A stretch of 64,000 bases of DNA from Lentzea sp. NBRC 105346 (lineage in GTDB: Bacteria > Actinomycetota > Actinomycetes > Mycobacteriales > Pseudonocardiaceae), in the NCBI RefSeq assembly GCF_030269605.1, contig NZ_BSTQ01000008.1:263601-327600 (forward strand), written 5' to 3'. A program made the translations under genes and the position numbers. This document shows, one piece after another, positions 44,904 through 53,901 of this stretch (the first letter of the stretch is position 1; each line of letters starts with the position of its first letter). The notes below the pieces were generated by a model. That model was not told the origin of the DNA. It searched no databases and was given only the letters and a program-made list of their open reading frames with translations.

Positions 44904-47492
44904 ATGCGGCTGACCGTGCTCGGTCCGGTGCGCGCGTGGCGTGGTGACGACGAGGTGGACCTGGGGCCGGTGCGGCAGCGTGCCCTGCTCGCGGCGCTGC
45001 TCCTGCGCCCCGGCACCCTGGTCAGCCGCCAGGAGCTCCTCGACGGCGTGTGGGGCCTGGAGCCGCCGGGCACCGGCGCCAGCGTCGTCCCGGTCTACGT
45101 GCACCGCCTGCGCAAGTGCCTGGACGCCGGGCTGATCGTCAGCGACCGCGGCGGCTACCGGTTCGACGCCGACGGGGTCGACCTCGACGTCACGACGATG
45201 GAACAGCACGCCGCCGAAGCCGCGGCGACGGCGCGCGCCGGTGACCTCGATGCCGCGGTCGGCGCGCTCGGCCGGGCGATCGACCTGTTCGACGGCGAGC
45301 CGCTCGCCGGGCTGCCGGGGCCGTACGCGGCGGGGCAACGGCGGCGGCTGACCGAGCGGCTGATCACGTTGCAGCTCAGGCGGTCCGAGTGGCGGCTGAA
45401 GCTCGGCGCGTTCGAAGACGTGATCGCGGAACTGGGCGAGCTCACCGAGACGCATCCGCACAACGAGCCGCTGGCGGTCCTGCTGATGCGCGCACTGCAC
45501 CGGGCCGGGCGGCGGGCCGACGCGCTGGAGGTGTTCACCAGGCTGCGGGACCGGCTGGCACGGGACCTCGGCGTCGAGCCCGGCAGCGAGGCCTGCCAGG
45601 CACAGCAGGAGATGCTCGGCGCCGCACCGAAACGCGGGCCGCGCAACGAGCTGCCGGCCGTGGCCGGCATCGTCGGCCGCGACCGCGAGCTTGCCGTGCT
45701 GACCGCGGACGGACCGGCGGTGATCGCGGTGGACGGGGTGCCCGGCGCGGGCAAGACCGCACTCGTCGTGCAGGCCGCGGACCGAATCAGGCCTGGGTTT
45801 CCCGACGGTTGCCTTTTCGTCGACCTGCATGGGTACACCGAAGGTCGCCCGCCGGTGCGGCCGGTCGCGGCGTTGCAACGGCTGCTGCGGGCCGTCGGTG
45901 GTGATGACCGCGCCGACGACATCGACGAGCTGGCCGCGTCGTGGCGCGCGGCGACGGCGTCGGTGAAGCTGCTGCTGGTGCTGGACAACGCTTCGAGCGC
46001 CGAACAGGTGCGGCCGCTGCTGCCCGCCGGGCCGGGGTGCCGGGTGCTGGTGACCAGCAGGCACCGGCTGGCCGGGCTGCCGGCCGGGCGCCGGATCTCG
46101 TTGGGGGCACTGGACGTTCGCGCGGCACGCGACCTGTTGCGGCACCTGGCGCCGCGGCCCGGCGCGTCGGAAGAACTGGTGCGGTTGTGCGGACGGCTGC
46201 CGCTGGCGTTGTGCATCGCGGGCGCCCGGCTGCAGACCCGTCCAATGTGGACCTACGAGCAGATGGCCGAACGGCTCACCGGCGACCGGCTCGGCGGGTT
46301 GATCGCGGAGGACCGCAGCGTCGAGGCGGCCCTGCGGTTGTCCTACGACCAGCTTCCCCTTGAGCAGCAACGGGTATTCCGCGTTCTCGGGTTGTCGCCG
46401 ACGCCGGAGTTCGAGGCGCTGGCGGTGGCCGCGATGCTCGGCTGCTCGTCGTGGGACGCGGAACGGGCACTGGAGAACCTGGTCGACGCGAGCCTGGTGC
46501 AGCAGCCCGCGGCCGGGCGGTACCGGCTGCACGACCTGGTCGCGGTCTACGCGAAAGGACTTGCGGAGCCGTTCGACGCGACCGGTGTGCTGCGACTGTT
46601 CCTCGCCGCCGCCCGGTACGCCAGCGACTGGGGCGACCATCCGACGATGAGCGCCGTGCCGTTCACCGGCTGGGAGGACGCGACGGCGTGGCTGGACGCG
46701 ACCGGCGGCTCGATCGTCGACGTCGTGCGGTACGCGGCCGACCTGGGCGAGGTCGACTACGCGTGCTGGATCGCGGAGGGCCTGGTCGAGTACTTCATGC
46801 GACAGGCCAGGTACCACGAGTGCCGGGCGGCGCTGGAGATCGCGTTCCCGCTGGTCGACCGGTCCAGCGACCCGCGCATGGTGGTGGCGCTGCGCAACGG
46901 CTTCGGCATCGCGTACGGCATGCAGGGCCACTACGAGACCTCGCGGACGTGGTTCACCGACGCGCTGGAGATCAGCACGCGCCGCGACGACCGGCGTTCG
47001 CGCGCCCAGGCGCTGGCCGGGCTCGGCACGCTCGCCAGGGCGGCCGGCCGGCTCGACGAGTCCTTCGCGCTGCTGACCGAGGTGCTGGAGATCGGGCGCG
47101 AGATCGACGACAAGTGGCTCTCCGGGCTCGCGGTCACCAACATCGGCGAGCTGCACCACGCGTTCGGCCGGACCGACGAGGCCCTGGACTGCCTCGCCCA
47201 GGGCGTCTGCTTCGCCGAGAAGCTCGGCAACGCGCGGGCGATGGCGATGGCGCTCGGCTCGGTCGGGACCGTCTACCTCGGGCTCGGGCGTGCCGATGAG
47301 GCGGCCGCTGCGCTGGGGCGGGCGGCCGAGCTCGCGGCTCGGGTCGGAGATCTCGGGCTGGAGGCGTTGTGCCTGACCAGGTTGGGGAGCGCGACCGGTG
47401 ACCGGGAGCTGCACCACCGGGCGCTCGCGCTGGTCACCGAGGACAGCCGGCCGGACCTGGGACAGGAGATCCGGGCGCGGCTCGACGCCTGA
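44904..47492 (+). CDS. SARP/AfsR-type regulator with NB-ARC and TPR domains
   Basis: An 862-residue regulator. Residues 1-90 are an OmpR-like winged helix (RQRALLAALLLRPGTLVSRQELLDGVWG), 95-240 a bacterial activation (BTAD) domain, then an ATPase with P-loop GVPGAGKTAL and LLLVLDNASSAEQV as Walker B. The C-terminal 300 residues form tetratricopeptide-like helices (EALDCLAQG, ADEAAAALGRAAELA). Such proteins activate secondary-metabolite or development genes. GAGGGGG lies six bases before the ATG; a GTG two codons upstream is the alternative. It may control the downstream secretion cassette, but no biosynthetic genes are in view. Confidence 0.86.
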   Translation: MRLTVLGPVRAWRGDDEVDLGPVRQRALLAALLLRPGTLVSRQELLDGVWGLEPPGTGASVVPVYVHRLRKCLDAGLIVSDRGGYRFDADGVDLDVTTMEQHAAEAAATARAGDLDAAVGALGRAIDLFDGEPLAGLPGPYAAGQRRRLTERLITLQLRRSEWRLKLGAFEDVIAELGELTETHPHNEPLAVLLMRALHRAGRRADALEVFTRLRDRLARDLGVEPGSEACQAQQEMLGAAPKRGPRNELPAVAGIVGRDRELAVLTADGPAVIAVDGVPGAGKTALVVQAADRIRPGFPDGCLFVDLHGYTEGRPPVRPVAALQRLLRAVGGDDRADDIDELAASWRAATASVKLLLVLDNASSAEQVRPLLPAGPGCRVLVTSRHRLAGLPAGRRISLGALDVRAARDLLRHLAPRPGASEELVRLCGRLPLALCIAGARLQTRPMWTYEQMAERLTGDRLGGLIAEDRSVEAALRLSYDQLPLEQQRVFRVLGLSPTPEFEALAVAAMLGCSSWDAERALENLVDASLVQQPAAGRYRLHDLVAVYAKGLAEPFDATGVLRLFLAAARYASDWGDHPTMSAVPFTGWEDATAWLDATGGSIVDVVRYAADLGEVDYACWIAEGLVEYFMRQARYHECRAALEIAFPLVDRSSDPRMVVALRNGFGIAYGMQGHYETSRTWFTDALEISTRRDDRRSRAQALAGLGTLARAAGRLDESFALLTEVLEIGREIDDKWLSGLAVTNIGELHHAFGRTDEALDCLAQGVCFAEKLGNARAMAMALGSVGTVYLGLGRADEAAAALGRAAELAARVGDLGLEALCLTRLGSATGDRELHHRALALVTEDSRPDLGQEIRARLDA

Positions 47493-47539
47493 CCTGGGGT
47501 TTCATCGCGATTTCAAGGCTCGTCCCGAGCCTTGGGTCC

Positions 47540-48607
47540 ATGAACGAGATCGAGGACCTGGCGAGTGCCGCGCTCGCGCCGGTGGCGGGGACGCCGGTGC
47601 AGCCGCTCGTGGATCTGCTGCGCAACGTGTGGGAGGGCTACTTCGGCGCGCCCGTGCCGCCGGGCACCACGAACTGGAACGCCTACACCCACGAGCAGCT
47701 GCACGAAATGCTCTGGCAGGACGCCGACGTCGGTGACGTCAGCGACGTCGCCGCCGAGTGGGGCCGGCACGGCACCGAGCTGACCGGCCACGCCGACGCT
47801 CTGCGCACCCAGCGCGAGGCGCTCGGCGAGAACTGGGGCGGCCGGGCGTCCGAGCAGGCCGGGACGGGCCTGGACCGGCTGGGGGAGCGCACCACCGGGA
47901 TCGCCACCCGAGCGGACACCATCGGCAAGGCTGCGCAGGACGCCGGCGACGCGCTCGCGTTGGCACGTAACACGATGCCGCCGCCACCAGGAGACTCCAC
48001 CGCCCTCGTCGCCGCCGGGACCGCGGCCGGCGCCGGGGTGGGCGCCGCCATCGGGGCCGTGGCGGGAGCGGGCGCCGGCGGGGTCGGCGCCGGACCTGGG
48101 GCCTTGATGGGTGCCGCGATCGGCGCTCTCGTCGGCGGTGCGGGCAGCGCGTTCCTCGCCAACGCCGCGGCCGCCGGGCAGAAGGCCGAGGCCGTACACG
48201 TGATGCAGCGGTACGAAGCGAGCCTCGCGGAGGCGAGCCACGCCGTCACCCCTGGCGCGCCCGGTGCTGCCAGGACGTTCGGCTCGGCCGCGGACACCAC
48301 GAGCGTCTCCGGTTTCGCGGGAAGCGGTGGCGGAGCAGCCGGTGGTGTGCCGTGGCAGCGGCTCGCGAACCCGTTGGAGGCCAAGGGAATGGCCACCGGC
48401 GTGCTCGGGACGACGCCGTTCAGCGCCACCGTCATGCCTGCTGGTACCGCCGGACGTGCGGCGAACGGCATGGCGGCCGGGGGAGCACCGGGCGGCGCGC
48501 GGCGCGAGGGCGAGCAGGACGCCGAGCACCGCAGCCGGATGCCCGTGGCGGACCACGGGTTGTTCGACGTCGACGAACGGGTGTGCACGCCCGTCATCGG
48601 ACTGTGA
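47540..48607 (+). CDS. PPE/WXG100-superfamily protein, putative type VII secretion substrate
   Basis: A 355-residue protein. The N-terminal 150 residues are helical and PPE-like, with NWNAYTHEQLHEML and a WxG-type turn (GENWGGRASEQ). Residues 153-205 form a glycine-zipper-like hydrophobic stretch (AAGTAAGAGVGAAIGAVAG). The rest is Gly/Ala/Pro-rich, ending GLFDVDERVCTP. No signal peptide. With the following EspC-like and EspG genes it makes a type VII substrate-chaperone set. The function is unknown. Start is ATG, 47 bp after the SARP gene. Confidence 0.72.
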   Translation: MNEIEDLASAALAPVAGTPVQPLVDLLRNVWEGYFGAPVPPGTTNWNAYTHEQLHEMLWQDADVGDVSDVAAEWGRHGTELTGHADALRTQREALGENWGGRASEQAGTGLDRLGERTTGIATRADTIGKAAQDAGDALALARNTMPPPPGDSTALVAAGTAAGAGVGAAIGAVAGAGAGGVGAGPGALMGAAIGALVGGAGSAFLANAAAAGQKAEAVHVMQRYEASLAEASHAVTPGAPGAARTFGSAADTTSVSGFAGSGGGAAGGVPWQRLANPLEAKGMATGVLGTTPFSATVMPAGTAGRAANGMAAGGAPGGARREGEQDAEHRSRMPVADHGLFDVDERVCTPVIGL

Positions 48608-48619
48608 GGAGGGGGCCGT

Positions 48620-48913
48620 ATGGACGGATACCGGGTCGAGTCGGGTGAGCTGACCGCTCAGGCCAACGCGCTGGCCGCGATCGGTGACGGCGTGGACGGG
48701 CTGGTGACGTCGGCCGACCGGCTGGCGGAACGGTTGCCGCAGCTGGGCACCGCGCCGCCCGCGCAGCACCTCGCCCTGCGGCTGCGGGAGGCCGCGGGCC
48801 GGTCGGGGCTCAGCGGCGAGGTCGGCACGGCGACCACCGAGCTGCACAGCTACCACCGCGCGCTCGCCGAGACGATCGCGAGCTACCTCGACGTCGAGGA
48901 GCGGCTCTCGTGA
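48620..48913 (+). CDS. EspC-like / WXG100-type small protein
   Basis: A 97-residue helical protein (ESGELTAQANALAAIGDGVDGL, then TELHSYHRALAETIASYLDVEERL) of the ESX-associated EspC/DUF2580 type. Such proteins form helical hairpins and are exported by type VII systems. GAGGGGG precedes the ATG. GTGA overlap with the EspG gene. The pair with the PPE-like protein is inferred from adjacency. Confidence 0.72.
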   Translation: MDGYRVESGELTAQANALAAIGDGVDGLVTSADRLAERLPQLGTAPPAQHLALRLREAAGRSGLSGEVGTATTELHSYHRALAETIASYLDVEERLS

Positions 48914-49545
48914 CCGCACTCGGACTCGTCGAGCTCGACCTGCTCGCCACCCACGCGGGCGTGACGCCGCCGTTCCCGCTGAACGCGCGCTCGTTCGGCC
49001 GCATCAGCGGGGAACGCGAGCTGCTGCTCGCCGTGGCCGTGCAGACCTTGCGGATGCGTGGTCTTGCCTCGCCGGACGGTCCGACCGGCATGGCCGCCGA
49101 GCTGGTCACGGCACTGCGCGAGCACCGGGGCACGGTCGACCTGACACTGACCGATCCCGAGACGAGCGTCGTCGCCCTGATCTACCGCGACCGGGCGCTC
49201 GTCTGCCACCAGACGTCCGACGAGCTGCACCTGCGCCGGATCGCGGACACCGCGGTGGCCGCCGAGCTCATGACGTACGTGCCCGAGCACCCGGCCGCGA
49301 AGTGCTTCCCGTTCACGGTGGACCTCGCGAACCCCGGCGAGGACCTGCCGGAGGTGACGGGGAAGGGACAGCTCGGTGCCACGCGCAACGGAGCCCGCGC
49401 GGGCGCCGAACTGTCCTGGGTGGACGGACCGCTCGGTCGGCTGAAGGTCGACGTGAGCGACGGGACGTTGAGCGTGAACCCCTTGCGGCAGGCCGCGTTG
49501 CGGCTCGCCGTCGAAGAACTGACCACGATCGCACGGAGTCGTTGA
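48910..49545 (+). CDS. EspG-family type VII secretion chaperone
   Basis: A 211-residue protein starting LGLVELDLLATHAGVTPPFPL, the hallmark N-terminus of ESX secretion-associated EspG proteins, and ending in an alternating strand/helix region. EspG binds the tip of PPE proteins in the cytosol and keeps them soluble for export. It is somewhat shorter than mycobacterial EspG (about 280). GTG start overlaps the previous stop. No EccB/C/D/E or mycosin genes are in the window. Confidence 0.78.
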   Translation: MTALGLVELDLLATHAGVTPPFPLNARSFGRISGERELLLAVAVQTLRMRGLASPDGPTGMAAELVTALREHRGTVDLTLTDPETSVVALIYRDRALVCHQTSDELHLRRIADTAVAAELMTYVPEHPAAKCFPFTVDLANPGEDLPEVTGKGQLGATRNGARAGAELSWVDGPLGRLKVDVSDGTLSVNPLRQAALRLAVEELTTIARSR

Positions 49546-50652
49546 ATGAAGCTTCTTGTCCTGGGTGCGGCGGTAGCGCTCACCCTGTCCACCGCGGTTC
49601 CCGCTCATGCGGCCACGCCCGCCGACATCCTCCGAGCCGGCGCCGAACAGGGCGTCCGCGACGGCTACCCCGGCGTGATCGGCCTGGTGCGCAACGGAAC
49701 CGACAGCCAGTACGTCAAGGCCGGCCTCGGCGACCGGTTCGCCCAGACCCCGGCCGATCCGCACGCCCGGTTCCGCATCGGCAGCAACACCAAGGCGTTC
49801 ACCGCGGCCGTGCTCCTGCAACTGGAGAGCGAGGGCCGGCTGTCGCTGGACGACACGGTCGCGCGGTGGCTGCCCGGCGTGGTCGACGCCAACGGTCACG
49901 ACGGCACCAGGATCACCATCCGGCAGCTGCTCAACCACACGTCCGGGCTGCCGGAGTACTCCGCCGACGCGCGCGTGAGCGTCCCGTACGTGGCGAACAC
50001 GAACCCGCGCCAGCCGTGGCCGCCGCGCACCCTGGTCGACATCGCGCTGGAAGCGGCACCGGTGCGGGGATTCCACTACGCCAACACGAACTACGTGCTG
50101 GCCGGCATGGTGATCAAGGCCGTCACCGGCGAGGAACCGGCCGTGCAGGTGCGCAAGCGGATCATCGAGCCGCTCGGCCTGCGCGACACCACGTTTCCCG
50201 TCGACGACCCCGAGACGCCGTCCATGCACGGCGCCTTCTGGGTGGGCAGCATCCTGATCCGCGACGTCACCGTGTCCAACGTCCAGACGTTCGGCCCGGC
50301 CGGCGCCATCGTGTCCACAGTGGACGACCTGGCCACCTTCGAGCGCGCGCTGTTCACCGGCCGGCTCTTCCCGGCCGCGCAGCTGGCGTCGCTGAAGACG
50401 ACCGTGCCGATGGGCACCGGGGATGCCGGCTACGGGCTGGGCGTCGGTTCCGTGTCAACGCCCTGCGGCCGCGTCTGGACGCACACCGGTGGCGTGCTCG
50501 GGTACTTCACCACGTGGCTGACCAGCGAGGACGGCGCCAAGCAGGTCGTGTTCGCGGCGAACGAGTTCCACCTCGTGGGCGGCACGCGGGGACAGCGGGA
50601 CGTGGGCAAGGCGGCGGTGGACGCCTACTGCGCCCTTCAGGCGACCTCCTGA
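49546..50652 (+). CDS. Secreted class C beta-lactamase-family serine hydrolase / DD-peptidase
   Basis: A 368-residue protein. A signal peptide covers about residues 1-22 (cleavage after AHA). Catalytic motifs are Ser80-x-x-Lys83 (GSNTKAF), Tyr-Ala-Asn (HYANTNY) and HTGG. It may be a D-alanyl-D-alanine carboxypeptidase, esterase or penicillin-recognising hydrolase; the class cannot be told from motifs. It starts directly after the EspG stop, so it may be co-transcribed with the secretion cassette. Its 3' end overlaps a small convergent gene by 16 bp. Confidence 0.85.
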   Translation: MKLLVLGAAVALTLSTAVPAHAATPADILRAGAEQGVRDGYPGVIGLVRNGTDSQYVKAGLGDRFAQTPADPHARFRIGSNTKAFTAAVLLQLESEGRLSLDDTVARWLPGVVDANGHDGTRITIRQLLNHTSGLPEYSADARVSVPYVANTNPRQPWPPRTLVDIALEAAPVRGFHYANTNYVLAGMVIKAVTGEEPAVQVRKRIIEPLGLRDTTFPVDDPETPSMHGAFWVGSILIRDVTVSNVQTFGPAGAIVSTVDDLATFERALFTGRLFPAAQLASLKTTVPMGTGDAGYGLGVGSVSTPCGRVWTHTGGVLGYFTTWLTSEDGAKQVVFAANEFHLVGGTRGQRDVGKAAVDAYCALQATS

Positions 50653-50846
50653 CGGTCCTGACGGGACAGCCTGGTCATCAGGCGATGCCGGAACTCGACG
50701 TCCGCGAGCATGCCTTCGAGCAGCCGCACCGCGAGTTCCGGCTCGCCCCTGCTGACGTGGTGTGCCACGGCCCGCGCCGTGGCGGAGACGGTGTCGGGCC
50801 AGTCGGCCCACGCCGCCTCGGGCGGGATGTGCTGCGAACACGGCAT
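50637..50846 (-). CDS. Small hypothetical protein
   Basis: A 69-residue protein, mostly helical by composition (PDTVSATARAVAHHVSRGEPELAVRLLEGMLADVEF), with no membrane segment. GGAGGTAAACC lies just before the ATG, a good ribosome site. It overlaps the end of the convergent hydrolase gene by 16 bp. I do not recognise the family; coding status rests on the ribosome site and codon bias. Confidence 0.6.
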   Translation of the reverse strand: MPCSQHIPPEAAWADWPDTVSATARAVAHHVSRGEPELAVRLLEGMLADVEFRHRLMTRLSRQDRQEVA

Positions 50847-51168
50847 GGTTTACCTCCGCCGTGCGAAACGGATCTGGTGCAGGCATACCCGATCAGTGAT
50901 CGGGGTATACCCGGAGATCAAGGAGCCACCCGCCGCGCTGTCGCGGTGGGTGGCCGTTTCCGGCTGGCACGTCCACCGCGGAGTGAGCTGATCACCGGCT
51001 CGGCGCACCGCGCGATCACCGCCCGGCTCTTCGGATTAGGGTACGCGGCCGTTCAGGTGAAGCGCTGCGCTGAAGGCGTGGTTATCAGGTCGTTGCCTCA
51101 GCTCCCGCGCTCCCGATCTTTTGGTATTACGGTGTGCAGCGCCACTGGACGATTAGGGAGCGACGAGG
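50847..51168. other. Intergenic region with an inverted repeat
   Basis: About 320 bp without a credible gene; a 93-codon plus-strand frame here is antisense to the small gene and lacks a ribosome site. At 50884-50907 ATACCCGATC-AGT-GATCGGGGTAT forms a near-perfect palindrome about 40 bp upstream of the small minus-strand gene, a possible operator. Nothing else was recognised. Confidence 0.55.
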
Positions 51169-51561
51169 GTGACCACGTGGAGTGAAGTGATCAGCTACGT
51201 CCGCGTCCGGCACGAGGTGCTGGAGGAGACGGGCGAGTGGCTGCGGTTCCGCATCGACACGGGCGCCGACCGCACCCAGCAGGTCACCCTGCACCACCTG
51301 CCGGACCTGGACGGGGTCCCGTGGGTGGAGATCTCCTCCCCGGTCGGCCGGGCCGACGAGATCGACCTGCGCCGCCTGCTCGAGCAGGCCGGGTCGTGGT
51401 GCATCGGCGGCGCCGCGGTGGTCGACGGGGTCGCCCTGCTCAAGCACACGGTCCCGCTGGAGGACCTGAGCGTGCAGGAGGAGTTCGCGCGGCCGCTGGC
51501 TCTGCTGGTGTCGGGGGCGGACGCGCTGGAGCACGACCTGACGCAGTCCGACCACTTCTGA
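51169..51561 (+). CDS. YbjN/CesT-like small protein
   Basis: A 130-residue acidic protein (VRVRHEVLEETGEWLRFRIDTG, RTQQVTLHHLPDLDGVPWVEISSPVG, RPLALLVSGADALEHDL). The alternating pattern resembles the actinobacterial YbjN or type III chaperone-like fold, which lacks a known activity. GTG start with GGAG eight bases upstream. It stands alone between two longer intergenic regions. Confidence 0.65.
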   Translation: MTTWSEVISYVRVRHEVLEETGEWLRFRIDTGADRTQQVTLHHLPDLDGVPWVEISSPVGRADEIDLRRLLEQAGSWCIGGAAVVDGVALLKHTVPLEDLSVQEEFARPLALLVSGADALEHDLTQSDHF

Positions 51562-51821
51562 CCTGGTCAAACCCGTACTGACGCCACACGTCTACGTACG
51601 TTCACCTTTCCTTCGCATCTACGTCACCCGACGGATGTTTCGGCCTTCCGGCGGAGCGAGGGTGTCACCAAGCACTTCGGTGCCGCCGGCAGGTCGAGAC
51701 GGACGCGGCGTTCCGCCTGGGGCCTGAGGGCAGCGGTGGCACCTCTACCGCCGACCCACGCCGCCCCCGTCCTCCACGGTGGCGTGGGTCGGCCCATGGC
51801 GTTGGCGGGAGGCCGAGAAGG
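51562..51821. other. Intergenic region with a 13-bp stem-loop
   Basis: About 260 bp without a gene. GCCGACCCACGCC (51750-51762) pairs perfectly with 51781-51793 around an 18-nt loop, 28 bases before the next start. It may be a terminator or leader structure. A TACGTACG-type palindrome lies near 51591-51598. Confidence 0.55.
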
Positions 51822-52325
51822 ATGAACATGACCGCGCAGCTTGACGTTCTGCGCGATTTGTCGGACGTGAAGGCGCGCTACGAGGAGATGCTGGGCTGGC
51901 GGGTGGCGCTCGACGTGAGCCACCGGCGGCTGTTCCTGCCGGTCGGACGCGACCTCGGGGCGATCACGATGCCCGCGCACATGGCCGTGGTGGTGACCGC
52001 GCAGCTGCGCGTGGCCGTCATGGCCGGACCGGTGATCGTCTCGCCCGGCGGCCGCTGGCACACGTTCCTCACGACGGGCGCGAAGGGGCCGAACTTCCCG
52101 CTGGTGCTGCGGCAGGCACGCGTGCAGTTCCTGCCGACGGGCGGTCAGGTGATCGTCCCGAACACGCTCGACGCCCGGTGCGACCCGACCGGCTGGTGCT
52201 GGGCCGATCCGCCCCGGCCGTACTGCGTCCTGCCGTCCTGGTCGGCCGTCGTCGTGGCGGCGAAGGTCGCGGTGGCGGACGCCGAGCAGGCGGGGCGGAT
52301 CGCGGCGAGCGTCGTCAGGCGGTGA
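51822..52325 (+). CDS. Conserved hypothetical protein
   Basis: A 167-residue protein beginning MTAQLDVLRDLSDVKARYEEMLGWRVALDVS, with a cysteine pair and aromatic end (RCDPTGWCWADPPRPYCVLP). Similar small proteins occur in actinomycetes, some annotated as primase/polymerase-like, but I see no catalytic acidic triad here. GAGAAGGA precedes the ATG. It faces the hybrid kinase gene; the stops are ten bases apart. No function assigned. Confidence 0.62.
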   Translation: MNMTAQLDVLRDLSDVKARYEEMLGWRVALDVSHRRLFLPVGRDLGAITMPAHMAVVVTAQLRVAVMAGPVIVSPGGRWHTFLTTGAKGPNFPLVLRQARVQFLPTGGQVIVPNTLDARCDPTGWCWADPPRPYCVLPSWSAVVVAAKVAVADAEQAGRIAASVVRR

Positions 52326-52335
52326 CGCTTCCGAC

Positions 52336-53901
52336 TCATCCGCGCTCGGGACGCGGGGTTCGGGCGGCCATGAACGCGTCGAGCTCGCGCAGGTCGAGTG
52401 GCTTGGCGAAGTGCGCGTCGAACCCGGCGGCGCCGCTGCGGGCGCGGTCGGCGTCCTGACTGAAGCCGGAGACCGCCACCAGCGGCGTGTCCCGGTGCTC
52501 CTCGGACCGGCGCAGCCTGCGCGCGATCTCGTAGCCGTCGATGTCCTCACCGAGCGCCAGGTCGCACAGGACCAGGTCGAACGCAGTGGCGCGCGCGGCG
52601 TCGAGCCCGGCGCCCGCGGTGGTGGCGACCGTGACCGTGTCGCCGAGCCGCCGCAACATCGCGGCGTACATCTCGGCGAGGTCTGAGTTGTCGTCGATCA
52701 GCAACACCCGGCGCGGTGACCGGGCGGCGGGTGGCGCCGGCTCGGCGACGGGCTTTCCGGTGAGCGGCAGGCGAACGGTGAACGTGGCGCCGGTTCCGGG
52801 GCCGTCGCTGTGCGCGGACACCGTGCCGTCGTGCGACTCCGCGATGCCCCGCACGACCGCCAGGCCCAGCCCGAGACCGGCGGGCGCGTCCCGGCCCGTG
52901 ACGGCCCGCATGAACGGGTCGAACACGGTTTCCGCCAGCGCGGGGTCGAAACCGCCGCCGGAGTCGCGGACCCGCAGCTCGGCGTCCCCGCCGGTGGCCT
53001 GCAGGGTGACGGTGACCCGGACGCCGGAGGCGTGCTTGTACGCGTTGTCCACCAGGTTCGTCAGCATCTGGCCGAGGCGGACGGGGTCGCCGTCGACCAT
53101 CACGGGCCCGGCGGGCAGCACCTTCGTCGCGGGCACGCGCAGGTCGTCCACCACCGCGTGGACGAGCGGGCGCAGGTCCATGGGGTGCCGGGCGGCCTGC
53201 AGCCGTCCGGTCATGACGCGGGTGGCGTCGAGCAGGTCGTCGGTCATCCGGGTCAGCGCGGTGAGCTGCCGGTCGATGACGGCCAGCGCGGGATGACCTG
53301 GGCCCAGCACGTCCAGTGCGGCGCGCGCCGACGCCAGCGGGTTGCGCAGTTCGTGCGACAGGGTGGCGATGAACCGGTCCTTGGCCTCCTGCTGACCCCG
53401 GAGTTCGGTACTCGCCTCGCGCAGCCGCTGGTTGGCCTCCTGCAGCTCCTGGGCGCGGGTGAACAGGTCCGCCTCCAGGGCCTGCAGCTGTTCGGACTCA
53501 CGCGTCGCGACGAGCTCCGTGACGTCCTGCACCTGGTGGACGATCAGCTTCACCTGCCCCCGCTCGTCGAGGACGGGTGCGTTGACCGGGCTCCAGTACC
53601 GCACGACGAACTGCCCGTCCGGTGCCCGGATGTCGTAGCGCTGCAACGCCATCGCGTCCGATCGCCCGGTCTCCACGACGGTCCGCAGCGAGCGCCGCAG
53701 GTTGTGCACGCCGTCGGCACCGGGCAGCTCCGGGTTGTCCGGGAACACCTCGAACATCGGCCGGCCCGCCACGGCGTCCCGGTCGATCATCGTCGCCCGT
53801 GCGTAGGCGTCGTTGACGGTGACGATGGTGAAGCCGGCCGTCATGATCAGGCACGGCGTCGGCATGGCATCGAACAGGCGCTCGTAGTCCAGGCCGTTCA
53901 T
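52336..53901 (-). CDS. PAS-domain hybrid histidine kinase with C-terminal receiver
   Basis: A 521-residue soluble kinase. A PAS domain (about 5-130, MPTPCLIMTAGFTIVTVNDAY) is followed by a coiled-coil linker. The H-box is TLSHELRNPLASARAALD, and the ATPase has NLVDNAYKH and GLGLGLAVVRGIAESH. The last 120 residues are a receiver (RVLLIDDNSD, LVLCDLALGED, FAKPLDLREL). No membrane segment, so it senses something inside the cell. ATG overlaps the regulator stop (ATGA). The receiver suggests an internal phosphorelay step. Confidence 0.86.
   Translation of the reverse strand: MNGLDYERLFDAMPTPCLIMTAGFTIVTVNDAYARATMIDRDAVAGRPMFEVFPDNPELPGADGVHNLRRSLRTVVETGRSDAMALQRYDIRAPDGQFVVRYWSPVNAPVLDERGQVKLIVHQVQDVTELVATRESEQLQALEADLFTRAQELQEANQRLREASTELRGQQEAKDRFIATLSHELRNPLASARAALDVLGPGHPALAVIDRQLTALTRMTDDLLDATRVMTGRLQAARHPMDLRPLVHAVVDDLRVPATKVLPAGPVMVDGDPVRLGQMLTNLVDNAYKHASGVRVTVTLQATGGDAELRVRDSGGGFDPALAETVFDPFMRAVTGRDAPAGLGLGLAVVRGIAESHDGTVSAHSDGPGTGATFTVRLPLTGKPVAEPAPPAARSPRRVLLIDDNSDLAEMYAAMLRRLGDTVTVATTAGAGLDAARATAFDLVLCDLALGEDIDGYEIARRLRRSEEHRDTPLVAVSGFSQDADRARSGAAGFDAHFAKPLDLRELDAFMAARTPRPERG

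Noticed and set aside
44829..47417. 862-codon open frame antisense to the SARP regulator
   Set aside because: Low-complexity Arg/Gln/Pro composition and no domain; the sense frame encodes a full SARP-NB-ARC-TPR protein.
44904..49545. Secondary-metabolite gene cluster controlled by the SARP regulator
   Set aside because: No polyketide, peptide or tailoring biosynthesis genes follow; neighbours are type VII secretion-like proteins.
50710..50991. 93-codon plus-strand frame in the 50.8-kb gap
   Set aside because: Overlaps the better-supported small minus-strand gene, lacks a ribosome site and has no recognisable fold.
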